64,000 nucleotides of DNA from Desulfogranum japonicum DSM 18378 (GTDB taxonomy: Bacteria; Desulfobacterota; Desulfobulbia; Desulfobulbales; Desulfobulbaceae), in NCBI RefSeq assembly GCF_000429945.1, contig NZ_AUCV01000003.1, positions 1 through 64,000 of the forward strand. The letters run 5' to 3'. The notes beneath the pieces were generated by a model. It searched no databases and was not told the DNA's origin. It was given only the letters and a program-made list of their open reading frames with translations. A program made the translations under genes and the position numbers. Shown in pieces: positions 10,163 to 19,487 of the stretch; the first letter of the stretch is position 1, and each line of letters starts with the position of its first letter.

Positions 10163-11194
10163 TTAATCAGGATCTGCATGCAGTCTGGCCTGCTCAAGTA
10201 TTTTATCCAGATTCTGCACAAATACTTCTATCAGTGCAGGATCAAAATGTTGTCCGGATTCTTCCTTGAACAAGGCAACAGCCTTTTCAACAGGCCATGC
10301 CTCTTTGTAGGGGCGCTTACTGATCAACGCGTCAAAGACATCAGCAACTGCAGCAATACGACCGACCAGGGGAATATCCTCACCTTTAAGTCCTTTGGGA
10401 TAGCCTGAACCATTCCATTTTTCATGGTGGGTCAAAGCCACTGTTCTGGCCATCTTCAGGAGTGGATTATCGTGTTCTCCTATGATCTTTGCTCCAATTT
10501 CCGTGTGCCGTTCCATGATCGCTCTTTCTTTATCGTTCAATCGTCCGGGTTTCAGGAGAATATCGTCCGCAATACCAATTTTTCCTACATCGTGCATGGG
10601 TGAAGCATTGAGTATCAGGTCCACCTCTTCGTTGCTCATGCCAATGGCTGTTGCCAGAATTTTGCAATAACAGCTCATACGGATAACGTGCATACCTGTT
10701 TCGTTATCTTTGTATTCCGCAGCAAGACCAAGACGGCGGATAATTTCCAATCTGCTCTCGTTAAGTTCTTTGGTCCTTTCATTCACCAATTCTTCCAGTG
10801 CCCTGTTTTGGTCGTATAATTTCAAATGCGTCTTGACCCTTGCCAGAACAACAGGAGGACTGACCGGTTTGGTGATATAGTCAACAGCCCCCAGTTCAAA
10901 ACCGCGCGCTTCATCGGTCACCTCATCCATTGACGTGACAAAAATTACCGGGATGTTTTTTGTGCGGAGGTCCTGTTTTAATCGCAGGCATACAGCATAG
11001 CCATCCATTTGCGGCATCATGATATCCAATAGTATGAGGTTCGGTTTGAAGCGTAATGCTATTTCAAGGGCTTTGGGGCCGTTGTTTGCCACTTTGACAT
11101 TGTAGTCCACCAGGATCCTGGACAAGACTGTAATGTTTTCTGCAGTGTCGTCCACAATGAGAATGGTTGGTTTAGGGGCAGAGATATTCGTCAT
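10163..11194 (-). CDS. Response regulator with HD-GYP cyclic-di-GMP phosphodiesterase domain
   Basis: A 343-residue protein of RpfG type. The N-terminal receiver has IVDD (14-16), phospho-acceptor Asp 57 in LILLDIMMP, and TS and Lys (YITKP). A coiled linker (RALEELVNERTKELNESR) leads to an HD-GYP domain with the metal motif PMHDVGKIGI, HHEKWNGSGYP and DVFDAL. HD-GYP enzymes hydrolyse cyclic di-GMP to pGpG or GMP, so this protein would couple phosphorylation to a fall in the second messenger. It lies upstream of the hybrid kinase in the same direction. The shared orientation suggests that the kinase feeds this regulator, but this is inference. Confidence 0.9.
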   Translation of the reverse strand: MTNISAPKPTILIVDDTAENITVLSRILVDYNVKVANNGPKALEIALRFKPNLILLDIMMPQMDGYAVCLRLKQDLRTKNIPVIFVTSMDEVTDEARGFELGAVDYITKPVSPPVVLARVKTHLKLYDQNRALEELVNERTKELNESRLEIIRRLGLAAEYKDNETGMHVIRMSCYCKILATAIGMSNEEVDLILNASPMHDVGKIGIADDILLKPGRLNDKERAIMERHTEIGAKIIGEHDNPLLKMARTVALTHHEKWNGSGYPKGLKGEDIPLVGRIAAVADVFDALISKRPYKEAWPVEKAVALFKEESGQHFDPALIEVFVQNLDKILEQARLHADPD

Positions 11195-11371
11195 GCCTGT
11201 TTCTCCAATGGTTGCCGGAACAGATAATGTACAGTGGCGCTTGCAACAACCTCATATCTGTACTTTTCAGTAGTCTTCATCGTATACCATTTTATCCAAT
11301 AACAATGAGCTGTCGCGTGGGAAGGATTGTCGGTGCAGCCACTGAAAGGAATTGTCTTGTTAGATAGTACC

Positions 11372-11412
11372 TGTCCGTAAAGGGACTTTTCGGAGTCTAC
11401 GCTTGCTGAACC
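11372..11412. repeat. Fragment of the family B repeat
   Basis: CCTGTCCGTAAAGGGACTTTTCGGAGTCTACGCTT matches the left end of the copies at 18525-18595 and 32757-32950. An open reading frame on the minus strand over 11191-11553 owes part of its length to this repeat (its SDSEKSLYGQ-like peptide recurs at 18.5 kb) and is not accepted as a gene. Confidence 0.55.
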
Positions 11413-11452
11413 AGGGTAGACATCCTCAGTTGTGGAGAGATACAGAGAGTCT

Positions 11453-11590
11453 GCCGGAGCATTGCTATTTTTTCTCAGGTTAGGCGTTTTCAGGAAATCA
11501 AACACAGTCATATAGTTGATATTTCGAGCATTGATGACCTGAAAATAACACAAATATGGGGAAAAGAGCTTTATCCGACAGACTCCTAGA
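11453..11590. repeat. Inverted-repeat bounded intergenic element
   Basis: Bounded by GAGTCTGCCGGA (about 11455) and its inverse TCCGACAGACTC (11573-11584). The left part, including ATTGCTATTTT.TCTCA, is an inverted copy of 2200-2238. Confidence 0.5.
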
Positions 11591-11794
11591 TAAGATCATA
11601 TGAGAATCAAGAGACGCATGTCAAATGTGTTGGCAGCGGGGGGCTGCAGGCTTGAGCTGGAATACAGGGGAGGGCTTATTTCTGAGCATTGCGGGCTCCT
11701 CGTATGGTTGCCTGTGATGTCTGGTCGGAAATGGTTTTAAAAACGGAAAGTTAACTCGATAACAAAGTTTAGAGCCTGGGGTTTGTTTGTAAGG

Positions 11795-11887
11795 TGTACT
11801 GAAAATACTGACTATCCGAAAAGTGCGCAGGAGAATGAGTTGAGAGACCAACAAGAGTGGATAATTTATTTTTTTTACGGCCCTAAA
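11795..11887. repeat. Family A element lacking its central hairpin
   Basis: GAAAATA..GACTATCCGAAAA..GC..AGGA, then GAGTTGAGAGACCA, GTGGATAATTTATTTTTT and ACGGCCCTA follow the order of 4641-4806. The inner hairpin is missing. Confidence 0.55.
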
Positions 11888-12015
11888 GTGCTGTACAATA
11901 GTACTAACACGTATTTTCGTTGGTGTTTTTTCGGTGTTGAACAATGTGCTTATATCTGTTTGGACAGGGGAGGAAAGTATAACAAGGTTGTGTGGTTATG
12001 AAATTCAGATGAAAG

Positions 12016-12108
12016 TGTAACTGCTCACACTGCTCCTTGTTTTTCCGTAAGCAGTTACAAATACTGGGGAAGTTGTCAAGTTTAATGATTTTATCTCTGG
12101 GTAGTTTT
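12016..12108. repeat. GTAACT-type repeat, partial copy
   Basis: Starts GTAACTGCTCAC, contains AGCAGTTACAAATACTGGGG and ends near CTCTGGGTAGTTTT. It corresponds to the right-hand module of 59142-59298 plus its left end. It lies just before the iorA-like gene. The rest of 11591-12147 shows no gene. Confidence 0.55.
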
Positions 12109-12147
12109 ATGAAATTTTGAATGAATAATCAAGAACGGGAGGGGGGT

Positions 12148-12609
12148 ATGTTTGCGTTAACGGTGAATGGTACGAGACAGCAGGTCGATGTAGCTCCAGA
12201 TACGCCTTTATTGTGGGTCTTGCGGGATAATCTGGGAATTACCAGCGTAAAATACAGCTGTGGAATTGCTGAATGCGGTATGTGCACGGTGCTCATTGAT
12301 GGTACGGCACGACGTTCGTGTGTTGTTCCCATTGAAGAAGTAGATGGAAGTGCCATCACAACCATAGAAGGGTTGCCTGATGATCATCCTGTTAAAATTG
12401 CCTGGATCGAAAAGCAGGTCCCCCAATGTGGATATTGCCAGCCTGGCATCATGTTGCAGACAGTGGATTTTTTATCACGGGTTCCACATCCTTCCGAAAC
12501 AGAGATCAATAATGCCATGGATGACGTTATCTGCCGTTGCGGCTCGCATCCAAGGATTCGAAAGGCCATCAGGATGGCTGCCAAAATAACTGCCAGTCAG
12601 GGAGGGTGA
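12148..12609 (+). CDS. (2Fe-2S) subunit of a molybdenum hydroxylase, IorA type
   Basis: A 153-residue protein with the two clusters of xanthine-dehydrogenase-family small subunits. The plant-type [2Fe-2S] site is CGIAECGMC followed by SCVV, and the C-terminal site is CGYCQPG with CRCGSH. It relays electrons from the Mo-cytosine-dinucleotide subunit encoded next, 3 bp downstream. The closest recognisable type is isoquinoline 1-oxidoreductase alpha subunit, where electrons leave to cytochrome because there is no FAD subunit; none is present here either. The ATG at 12148 follows GGGAGGGGG directly and is preferred to an ATG nine codons upstream. Confidence 0.88.
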   Translation: MFALTVNGTRQQVDVAPDTPLLWVLRDNLGITSVKYSCGIAECGMCTVLIDGTARRSCVVPIEEVDGSAITTIEGLPDDHPVKIAWIEKQVPQCGYCQPGIMLQTVDFLSRVPHPSETEINNAMDDVICRCGSHPRIRKAIRMAAKITASQGG

Positions 12610-12612
12610 ATC

Positions 12613-14757
12613 ATGGATAAGGCTATGACAAGAAGATCCTTTCTGAAAACAGGCAGCCTAGTTATTGCCGCTGCAACTGTTGCAAATTCCACAGAGCTGT
12701 TTAATGCGTCTCAGGTTTATGGAAGTGCGGAGATGCCATTCAAGCCCCATGCGTTTCTGGAAATTCGCGCAGACGATACAGTCGTTGTCTGGGTAGGGCA
12801 GACCAACCTGGGGCAGGGCACTCATACCGGGCTAGCCATGGTAATTGCCGATGAATTGGATGCCTCCTGGGGAAATGTGCAGGTAAAAATGGCCCTTGCC
12901 GCAGACCCGTTTAAGGATCCTGTATGGCATGCACAACTCACCGGAGGAAGTACCAGCTTTCGCCATCGTTGGGACCTGCTTCGCTCTGTCGGTGCGGCAG
13001 CCCGGCAGATGTTGCTGGAAGCTGCAGCGCAGCAGTGGGGCTTGAATGCGGGAGAGTGTAAAGCCAGTGAAGGAAAAATTATTCATCCAGACGGTCGTAG
13101 CTTGAGATATGGACAACTGGTCGAAACTGCAGGAAAACGGGCAGTTCCTGTAAATCCACAGCTTAAAAATCCTGCAGCCCATACCATAATCGGAACACAG
13201 AAGGCGAGGTTGGATATACCGGATAAGGTACAGGGAAAAACAGTATATGGTTTTGATTTTACCCTGCCGGGGATGTGCGTCGCCGTGGTAGCCAGGCCGC
13301 CCCGTTACGGAGCAGTACCGGAAGCGTATAACGCAGATGCAGCCATGGCTGTTAAAGGCGTGATCAAGGTTATTCCTCTTGAAGAAAGAATTGCTGTCTG
13401 TGCGGAAAACACCTACGCCGCAATGCGGGGAAGAAATGCTCTTGATCTTAAATGGTCTGAAGGGTCTCATCCGAATTTGTCGGATGAGATGATTGCCGCT
13501 GTTTTCACTGATAGTCTTAAGAAAAAGGGGGCAGACGCCGGAAAAAAAGGCGGTGTGGACCAGGCTTTAGCGACAGCCTCCCAGACCTTGCAGCAGGAAT
13601 ACAGTCTGCCCTATCTTTCCCATGGCCAGGTGGAGCCGATTAACTGCACAGCTCATGTTGAAAAGGATCGCTGTCGAATATGGATACCTACCCAGATGCA
13701 GACAGCAACCCAGATGACTGCCTCAAGTTTAACGGGTCTGCCCATTGAAAATGTGGAAGTTATGACACTGCCAGCGGGTGGTGGGTTTGGTTTGCGGGGT
13801 GAGCAGGATCCGGTGGTGGATTCAGTCCTGCTTTCCCAGGCATTGGATCGACCGGTTAAAGTCATTTGGACCCGTGAAGATGATTTTATTCATGGGTATT
13901 TCCGACCGGCTAACAGATCCAGGGTGCAGGCTGGGCTGGATGAACACGGTCAGATCATCTGCTGGGATCATACAATTGCAGCACCATCTGTCATGTCCAG
14001 AGTAATGCCCCATGCTGTGGTAGATGGCATAGATCCGGATGCAGTCAGCGGTGTGAGTGATATGGTCTATACCTTTGCAAATCATGCAGTGCACTATGTG
14101 ATGGTTAACCTGCCTGTTACGGTCGGGTGGTGGCGTTCGGTTGGATTTTCTTCCAATATTTTCGCGGTGGAATCGTTTATGGATGAGCTGGCACATGCTG
14201 CTGGCAAAGATCCGGTCCTGTTTCGTCTCGCTCACATGGAAAAAGGGTCCAGATCGTATGACGTATTAGCTCTTCTTGCTGAAAAAGGAGGATGGAATAC
14301 TCCGGTGCCTGCAGGCAGAGCACGGGGGGTGGCAGTCAGCGCATGCTTTGAATCCTTTGCGGCACATATGGCTGAAGTGTCGGTTGGAGAGAATGGTAAC
14401 GTTAAGGTGCATAGGGTTGTGTGTGCCCTTGACTGCGGAACGGCAATATATCCTGATGCAATTAAAGCCCAGGCCGAGGCCGGTGTTGTCATGGGGTTAA
14501 GTGCAGCTTTTCACGAACAGGTCAGTTTCGCAAAGGGCGGAGTCAAAACGGCAAACTATGATGACTACCCGGTCTTAACCATGTCGGATGTGCCTGAAGT
14601 CGAGGTGTTTATAGCAAAAAATGATTTTAAGGCAGGTGGTGTCGGTGAACCGGTTCTGCCATCGGTCGCACCCGCTGTTGCCAATGCCATATTTAAAGCC
14701 TCTGGGATCAGGCTGAGGGAACTCCCGTTCAGAAAAGATCTGTTGAAACAGGGGTAA
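12613..14757 (+). CDS. Molybdopterin-binding subunit of a molybdenum hydroxylase, IorB type, Tat-exported
   Basis: A 714-residue catalytic subunit. It starts with a twin-arginine signal, TRRSFLKTG, followed by a hydrophobic stretch, so the folded heterodimer is probably exported to the periplasm. Family marks are GQTNLGQGTHTGLAM, GGGFGLRGEQDP, GWWRSVG, and near the C-terminus GGVGEPVLPSVAPAVANA, which contains the catalytic Glu of the family. IorB-type enzymes hydroxylate N-heterocycles or oxidise aldehydes. It is encoded 3 bp after the iron-sulfur subunit, with GGAGGG before its ATG. No XdhC/MocA-type maturation gene is visible in the window. The real substrate is unknown. Confidence 0.88.
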   Translation: MDKAMTRRSFLKTGSLVIAAATVANSTELFNASQVYGSAEMPFKPHAFLEIRADDTVVVWVGQTNLGQGTHTGLAMVIADELDASWGNVQVKMALAADPFKDPVWHAQLTGGSTSFRHRWDLLRSVGAAARQMLLEAAAQQWGLNAGECKASEGKIIHPDGRSLRYGQLVETAGKRAVPVNPQLKNPAAHTIIGTQKARLDIPDKVQGKTVYGFDFTLPGMCVAVVARPPRYGAVPEAYNADAAMAVKGVIKVIPLEERIAVCAENTYAAMRGRNALDLKWSEGSHPNLSDEMIAAVFTDSLKKKGADAGKKGGVDQALATASQTLQQEYSLPYLSHGQVEPINCTAHVEKDRCRIWIPTQMQTATQMTASSLTGLPIENVEVMTLPAGGGFGLRGEQDPVVDSVLLSQALDRPVKVIWTREDDFIHGYFRPANRSRVQAGLDEHGQIICWDHTIAAPSVMSRVMPHAVVDGIDPDAVSGVSDMVYTFANHAVHYVMVNLPVTVGWWRSVGFSSNIFAVESFMDELAHAAGKDPVLFRLAHMEKGSRSYDVLALLAEKGGWNTPVPAGRARGVAVSACFESFAAHMAEVSVGENGNVKVHRVVCALDCGTAIYPDAIKAQAEAGVVMGLSAAFHEQVSFAKGGVKTANYDDYPVLTMSDVPEVEVFIAKNDFKAGGVGEPVLPSVAPAVANAIFKASGIRLRELPFRKDLLKQG

Positions 14758-14940
14758 GGGGTACTGGTGACCGGATAATATTCAAGAAGGTAAGAAATAA
14801 TGCAGAATACACACTTGCAGATAGCGTGACCCTGATTACTACTTGTAAGTGAATCCGGGCAACGGCGTTGCCTGTTCGGTATTGGTACAGGTTTCAATAT
14901 GAAATCTATTTTTGTATTATTTTACTTAGTAACGTAATTG

Positions 14941-17268
14941 ATGGAGAGCGATACGTATCTCAATTGCTTGAACCTCGAACATCTGAAGAAATCTGCCGGG
15001 CTGCGTCATTGGGCGGCACAGGGGATGTTCGGGCTGGAGAAAGAGCATGTTCGATGTACCTTGGAGGGGAAGCTGGCTGTAACGCCCCACCCGGAAAAAC
15101 TGGGAAATAAGGCGGTGCATCCCTTTATCACCACTGACTTTTCAGAAAGTCAGGTGGAAATGATTACCCCTCCACTCGATGACTTGGAGCAAGCCTATGG
15201 TTTTATAAAAACTCTTCATCAGATCGTGTTGAAGGCTTTGCCTGAAAACGAGCTGTTGTGGCTTCAGTCTATGCCGCCGGTTTTACCGGGAGAAGAAGAC
15301 ATTCCCGTTGCCAGGTTTGAAGGACCATTTTCGGCTAAAACTCTGTACAGGGAACACCTCTCAGAAATCTACGGTCGAAATCGTCTTATGATCTCCGGGG
15401 CGCATTTTAATTTTTCGTTAAAAGAGGAGTTTTTCGAGGAACTGCATTCCACCTGTGGTCTCGATAAAACCGAGTTGCGCAATCAGGTGTATATGAAATT
15501 GTTGCGCAATCTGATGCGCTACAGGTGGCTATTGGTAATGGCCCTTGGGCGGAGTCCCTGCTCCCATCCCTCTTTGACCCTGAAACCCTTTGATCCGGAA
15601 TCACTGTTTCAGGGGGGCTGCGACCATGGCATTTCTATTCGTTCCAGCAGTGTCGGGTATCAGAATCTATATCCGCTTCACATGGAATACAGCACGCTAG
15701 GGGCATATCTTGACACTCTGGATAGATATATAGCTGAAGGGAAATTGTTGAACCGGAGCGAACTGTACCTGCCTGTGCGATTGAAGCTAGAACCCGGGAC
15801 CGATGATATTTCCCATTTGGAGATTCGATTACTGGATTTAGATCCAGATGATTCCATAGGAATATCCATGGATTCACTGCGATTAGTGCATCTCTATTGT
15901 ATGTTTGCCCTTTTTGAACCTGAACTTGACGCCTTGGGGCAGAATCAGCAGACACTGGCCGATGAAATGCAAAATCTGGCAGCCACATATAGGTTCACAG
16001 AAAATTATGAAGAATTGAGTCTGGGCAAATCCATTAATCTGCAAGCCGAAGGGCTATTGATAGCAGCGAAGATGGAAACCGTTTTAAAAGAGCTCCAACT
16101 GAATTCCCAAACCCATGCTGAATATAAAAAATCTTTACATTGGCTGCAGGATGTTTTTCAGGGAAATATAGAACACCCAAGTATATCACTGAATCGGGCT
16201 GTACAGAAAAACGGATTCATCCAGGAGTATCTTGGGCGTGCTCAAGCTTCCAGAGAAGTATTCCATCAACAGGATTTTCGTTTTTTTGGCCTGGAAGATA
16301 TGGAGCTTTCCACGCAGTTGCTTTTAAAGGAAGCCGTGAGACGCGGGGTGCATTTTGAAATTCTAGATCGCAGGGAAAACTTTGTACGGCTTAGCAAAGG
16401 CGACACCGTGGAATATGTGGTCCAGGCTACCAGAACATCACTGGATAATTACAGTAGTATTCTGATGATGGAAAACAAAGTGGTAACCAAGAAGGTGTTA
16501 CAGAGAGCGAACATTCGTGTACCCAGGGGATATCATTTTGATAATGAGGTCAGTGCCTGTCGGGTATGGGCGAGTTTACAGGGAAAACCGGTTGTCATTA
16601 AACCCAAGAGCACAAATTTTGGCCTCGGTATTACCATTCTGAAAGACAATAAAGATGAAGCTGTATTTGCCAAGGCGGTAAGGCTTGCGTTTGCAGAAGA
16701 CGAAGAAATCCTCATCGAGGAGTTTATAGAAGGGAAAGAGTATCGTTTTTTTCTCATTGATGGAACGGTCCGTGGAATTTTGCATCGTGTGCCAGCCAAT
16801 GTGATTGGTGATGGTGTGCACACTATCCGGGAACTGGTGGCTGAAAAGAATAGAGATCCTTTGCGGGGCCAGGGGTATCGTACGCCGCTGGAGAAAATTA
16901 AACTCGGTGAGCAGGAAGCCATGTTTCTCGCGGAGCAGCAGATGAACTTTGATACTGTTCCAAAACAGGATGAAAAAATATTTCTACGGGAAAACAGTAA
17001 TATCAGTACAGGCGGAGACAGCATTGATTGTACTGAAGATGTGCATCCAAGCTATGGAGAAATTGCAGCAAAAGCGGCTGAGGTGATGAGAGTTCAAATC
17101 ACAGGTCTTGATATGATGATTGAAGATATCGCTACACCCGCTACCGCTACAAGCTATGCCATAATTGAAATGAATTTTAACCCTGCGATTCATATTCACT
17201 GTTATCCGTATCAAGGTCAAAATCGACATCTGGAACAGGCCTTGCTGGATCAGTTGGGGTTAGTATAG
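14941..17268 (+). CDS. gshAB: Bifunctional glutamate-cysteine ligase / glutathione synthetase (GshAB, GshF)
   Basis: A 775-residue fusion that would make glutathione from Glu, Cys and Gly in one protein. The first ~450 residues are gamma-glutamylcysteine ligase, with GLEKEHVR, DFSESQVEMITPP, ISGAHFNFS and HLEIRLLDLD. The rest is an ATP-grasp ligase with PVVIKPKSTNFGLGI, EFIEGKEYRFFLIDG and a C-terminal IIEMNFNPAIHIH. Length fits the known 750-780 of GshF enzymes. The ATG at 14941 is preferred; a TTG lies directly before it and no clear ribosome site is seen. It may be expressed with the SDR gene that follows 51 bp later. Confidence 0.93.
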   Translation: MESDTYLNCLNLEHLKKSAGLRHWAAQGMFGLEKEHVRCTLEGKLAVTPHPEKLGNKAVHPFITTDFSESQVEMITPPLDDLEQAYGFIKTLHQIVLKALPENELLWLQSMPPVLPGEEDIPVARFEGPFSAKTLYREHLSEIYGRNRLMISGAHFNFSLKEEFFEELHSTCGLDKTELRNQVYMKLLRNLMRYRWLLVMALGRSPCSHPSLTLKPFDPESLFQGGCDHGISIRSSSVGYQNLYPLHMEYSTLGAYLDTLDRYIAEGKLLNRSELYLPVRLKLEPGTDDISHLEIRLLDLDPDDSIGISMDSLRLVHLYCMFALFEPELDALGQNQQTLADEMQNLAATYRFTENYEELSLGKSINLQAEGLLIAAKMETVLKELQLNSQTHAEYKKSLHWLQDVFQGNIEHPSISLNRAVQKNGFIQEYLGRAQASREVFHQQDFRFFGLEDMELSTQLLLKEAVRRGVHFEILDRRENFVRLSKGDTVEYVVQATRTSLDNYSSILMMENKVVTKKVLQRANIRVPRGYHFDNEVSACRVWASLQGKPVVIKPKSTNFGLGITILKDNKDEAVFAKAVRLAFAEDEEILIEEFIEGKEYRFFLIDGTVRGILHRVPANVIGDGVHTIRELVAEKNRDPLRGQGYRTPLEKIKLGEQEAMFLAEQQMNFDTVPKQDEKIFLRENSNISTGGDSIDCTEDVHPSYGEIAAKAAEVMRVQITGLDMMIEDIATPATATSYAIIEMNFNPAIHIHCYPYQGQNRHLEQALLDQLGLV

Positions 17269-17319
17269 GTGTCCTGCTCGTGAACCGATTTATAAAAAAA
17301 TGCAATACATGGAAGAAGT

Positions 17320-18027
17320 ATGAATACAGAAAAGTCTGTTTTGATTACAGGTGGTAATAAAGGAATAGGTTTGGATACCACCAAGTTGTTTGTAGAAGCT
17401 GGATATACGGTTTTTGTTGTGGCAAGGGATTTTGAAAATTTTCCACTGCAAGATCACGCCAAGGTTGAAACCGTAAAGTATGATTTATCGGATGTTGAAG
17501 GTATTCCACAGCTTGTTTCACAGTTACCGGGAATTGACATTCTGATTAACAATGCCGGGGTTATGTTTTCTCTTCCTTATACTGAGTATCCTGCAGAGAA
17601 AATACGCCAGATTTTACAGGTCAATCTTGAATCACCGGTTGCATTGATCACAGAGATTTCCAAGAATATGCTTTCAAATGGCTATGGCCGCATCGTTAAT
17701 AATGCGTCCATCGCGGGAGAGATCGGGCATCCGGATGTATGGTATGGGATAACAAAAGCAGGAATCATTAATATGACCAAAAGCTTTGCCAAGATTCTCG
17801 GTCCCGACGGGGTGGTTGTAAATGCAGTCGCACCTGGTCCAGTTGAAACTGATATGCTGCATATCATCCCGGAACCAAGAAAAAAAGCCATAAAAAGCGC
17901 TGTGTATACCGGCAGATTCGCTTACCCGGAAGAAGTCGCGAAAGCTATGTTCTGGTTGGCAACAGATTGCCCTGAATATATCAATGGCACCTGCATAGAT
18001 ATAAACAATGGGGCTTTCCCGAGATAA
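17320..18027 (+). CDS. Short-chain dehydrogenase/reductase
   Basis: A 235-residue classical SDR. It has the dinucleotide-binding TGGNKGIG at residues 10-17, LINNAGVMF, the Ser of NNASIAGE and the catalytic YGITK (Tyr and Lys). It ends in a typical DINNGAFPR tail. The reaction is reversible NAD(P)-dependent oxidation of an alcohol or reduction of a carbonyl; the substrate cannot be read from sequence. GGAAGAAG lies before the ATG at 17320. It follows gshAB closely in the same direction, which hints at co-transcription but not at a shared pathway. Confidence 0.87.
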   Translation: MNTEKSVLITGGNKGIGLDTTKLFVEAGYTVFVVARDFENFPLQDHAKVETVKYDLSDVEGIPQLVSQLPGIDILINNAGVMFSLPYTEYPAEKIRQILQVNLESPVALITEISKNMLSNGYGRIVNNASIAGEIGHPDVWYGITKAGIINMTKSFAKILGPDGVVVNAVAPGPVETDMLHIIPEPRKKAIKSAVYTGRFAYPEEVAKAMFWLATDCPEYINGTCIDINNGAFPR

Positions 18028-18164
18028 TCAATGCATTATTCACAAGGTGAGTCCTGTTAGAGACCATCTGATTCATAAAAAAGTGGTTCCAAACCAGGCG
18101 CCATTTTTTGATTTTTTACTGGTAGATTTACGCTTTAGCTGTATTTATTCTGGTTTAGGGGATT

Positions 18165-18285
18165 GGTTGTGAAACATACAATCAGTCCCCTGGCCTTTTG
18201 CCATACTATGGATTCCTCCTCTGCAGCAACTTTGTTGTAATCAGTCTGGTGGGGTGCGCCGTGCGCACCACCAATCATGAATTTA
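18165..18285 (+). repeat. Direct repeat copy 1 with REP-like hairpin
   Basis: About 115 bp beginning TGAAACATACAATCAGTCCC and ending with the palindrome GGTGCGC-CGT-GCGCACC (18253-18269) and CACCAATCA. It recurs in the same orientation at 19488-19605, so the two copies flank the acidic-protein gene at 18744. The remainder of 18028-18520 shows no gene. Confidence 0.75.
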
Positions 18286-18524
18286 TCCCTTGTAGGTTTG
18301 TTCTCCTAACCCTATTCGATAACTGGTGCTCAAGAAGTGTTGCCTCAAGAGCCTAATATATTGATAACAGGAATATATTTATTTGCTTGCTAGTTGCTGC
18401 TATCCTGTCAAAATTCCGGCAAAAATATACATTTTACACTCCCTCCTTTTTGTGAGAGAATAAACAATATATTGAGATGCTGTCATCGGAGTGTCCGATG
18501 CGCTTCTCTATCATTTAGTCTTTG

Positions 18525-18595
18525 TCCATAAATGGTCTTTTCGGAGTCTGACCTGAACTTGAGCAAAAATTCGCAATTATGGATAAACACTATAG
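18525..18595. repeat. Family B repeat, compact copy
   Basis: TTGTCCATAAATGG, CTTTTCGGAGTCTGAC, CTTGAGCAAAAATTC and AATTATGGATAAACA. The two ends are inverted repeats (GTCCATAAATG / CAATTATGGATA). The larger copy at 32757-32950 carries extra sequence in the middle. Confidence 0.65.
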
Positions 18596-18743
18596 AAGGC
18601 GTTATACGTAGTGCAGTTAATTTTAGCTTTTCTGCTGTTAAAAGTTCTAGATACATACAGTGAAAGGAGCAGGATGTCACTGGGACGCGGTGAAAAAGCG
18701 CATAATCAGGAAGATGATGACGGTGTCACGTGGTAAGTAAAGA

Positions 18744-19172
18744 ATGAAAAAGTCTCCAGCAACAGTGGCTAAAAATCCTGAGACAACGATAAAAAAACAG
18801 GATGCAGTTCATGATAATCATGATGATGTTTTACAATTCGAAGAGGATGATTTTGTTATAGACAAGGATTCTCATGGTTGTGATGAGGATTTTTTTGTAG
18901 ATGGAGATATTGCAGAAGGGGACGTGTATAACAAAGAAGTTCCATTTGCAGATGACTTGAATGGCATGCAACGCAATGCTGTAGCATTGCATCTTGGTTC
19001 AGTAAGAAGAGAGTATGCAGCTATCGATCGCGGTGACCAACAGGCGGTTAATGATTTTTGGCATCGTATAAAAAACAGAATTCATGAAGATCATGGTTTT
19101 ATGAGCAAAGATACAGATGCGGTTATGGATGTGTTAAGAAAAAATGTGGAATCACAGTCAGATGTTGGCTGA
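18744..19172 (+). CDS. Unrecognised acidic protein
   Basis: A 142-residue reading frame of no recognised family. The N-terminal 80 residues are very acidic (for example LQFEEDDFVIDKD and DEDFFVDGDIAEGDV) after a short basic start (MKKSPATVAKNPE). The C-terminal part looks helical (HLGSVRREYAAIDRGDQQA, DFWHRIKNRIHEDHG). There is no signal peptide or membrane segment. The ribosome site is weak (AAAG at short spacing). The gene is enclosed by ~115-bp direct repeats and by other repeat elements, which suggests a cargo or relic of a mobile unit. It could also be a chance frame, but its amino-acid make-up is protein-like. Confidence 0.5.
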   Translation: MKKSPATVAKNPETTIKKQDAVHDNHDDVLQFEEDDFVIDKDSHGCDEDFFVDGDIAEGDVYNKEVPFADDLNGMQRNAVALHLGSVRREYAAIDRGDQQAVNDFWHRIKNRIHEDHGFMSKDTDAVMDVLRKNVESQSDVG

Positions 19173-19186
19173 GTTATCTTTTGGCG

Positions 19187-19268
19187 TAACTACTAACACA
19201 GGGAAGACGGACAAGCTTGAATATCTCCCATATTTATAACTGGTTACAGGTGCGCTGTGAGCAGTTAC
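19187..19268. repeat. Short (~60 bp) GTAACT-type repeat module, copy 1
   Basis: GTAACTACTAACACAGGGAA, ACAAGCTTGAA.ATCTCCC, ATATTTATAACTGGTTACAG. It matches 31839-31898 almost throughout and equals, inverted, the right-hand module of the 155-bp repeats. A further AGCAGTTACC follows at 19260-19268. Confidence 0.7.
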
Positions 19269-19487
19269 CTTTTGGCTTGGATCAAAACTAAAGTGTTCCA
19301 AGGAGTGCTGTAACCTTCCCGTTGGTTAATACTTTCCGACAGTGTTCACTGGTCTACTCATCAATTCCTCCCCTTCAATCATATTTTTTTCTTTATGCTC
19401 TCTTGGTTGTTCATCAGGTGGTGTAGTGCTCACGATGAGCGTAAGGTGCCCGTGTTTATTGCTCTGTTGTGGTGGCTTCGTGGTATT

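Noticed and set aside
11191-11553. A 120-codon minus-strand reading frame upstream of the HD-GYP gene.
   Set aside because: Part of it lies in a family B repeat fragment and another part in an inverted-repeat element; it has no ribosome site and its composition is not protein-like.
12832-13470. A 212-codon minus-strand frame inside the IorB-like gene.
   Set aside because: Shadow of the catalytic subunit; Cys/Arg/Ser-rich and without recognisable features.
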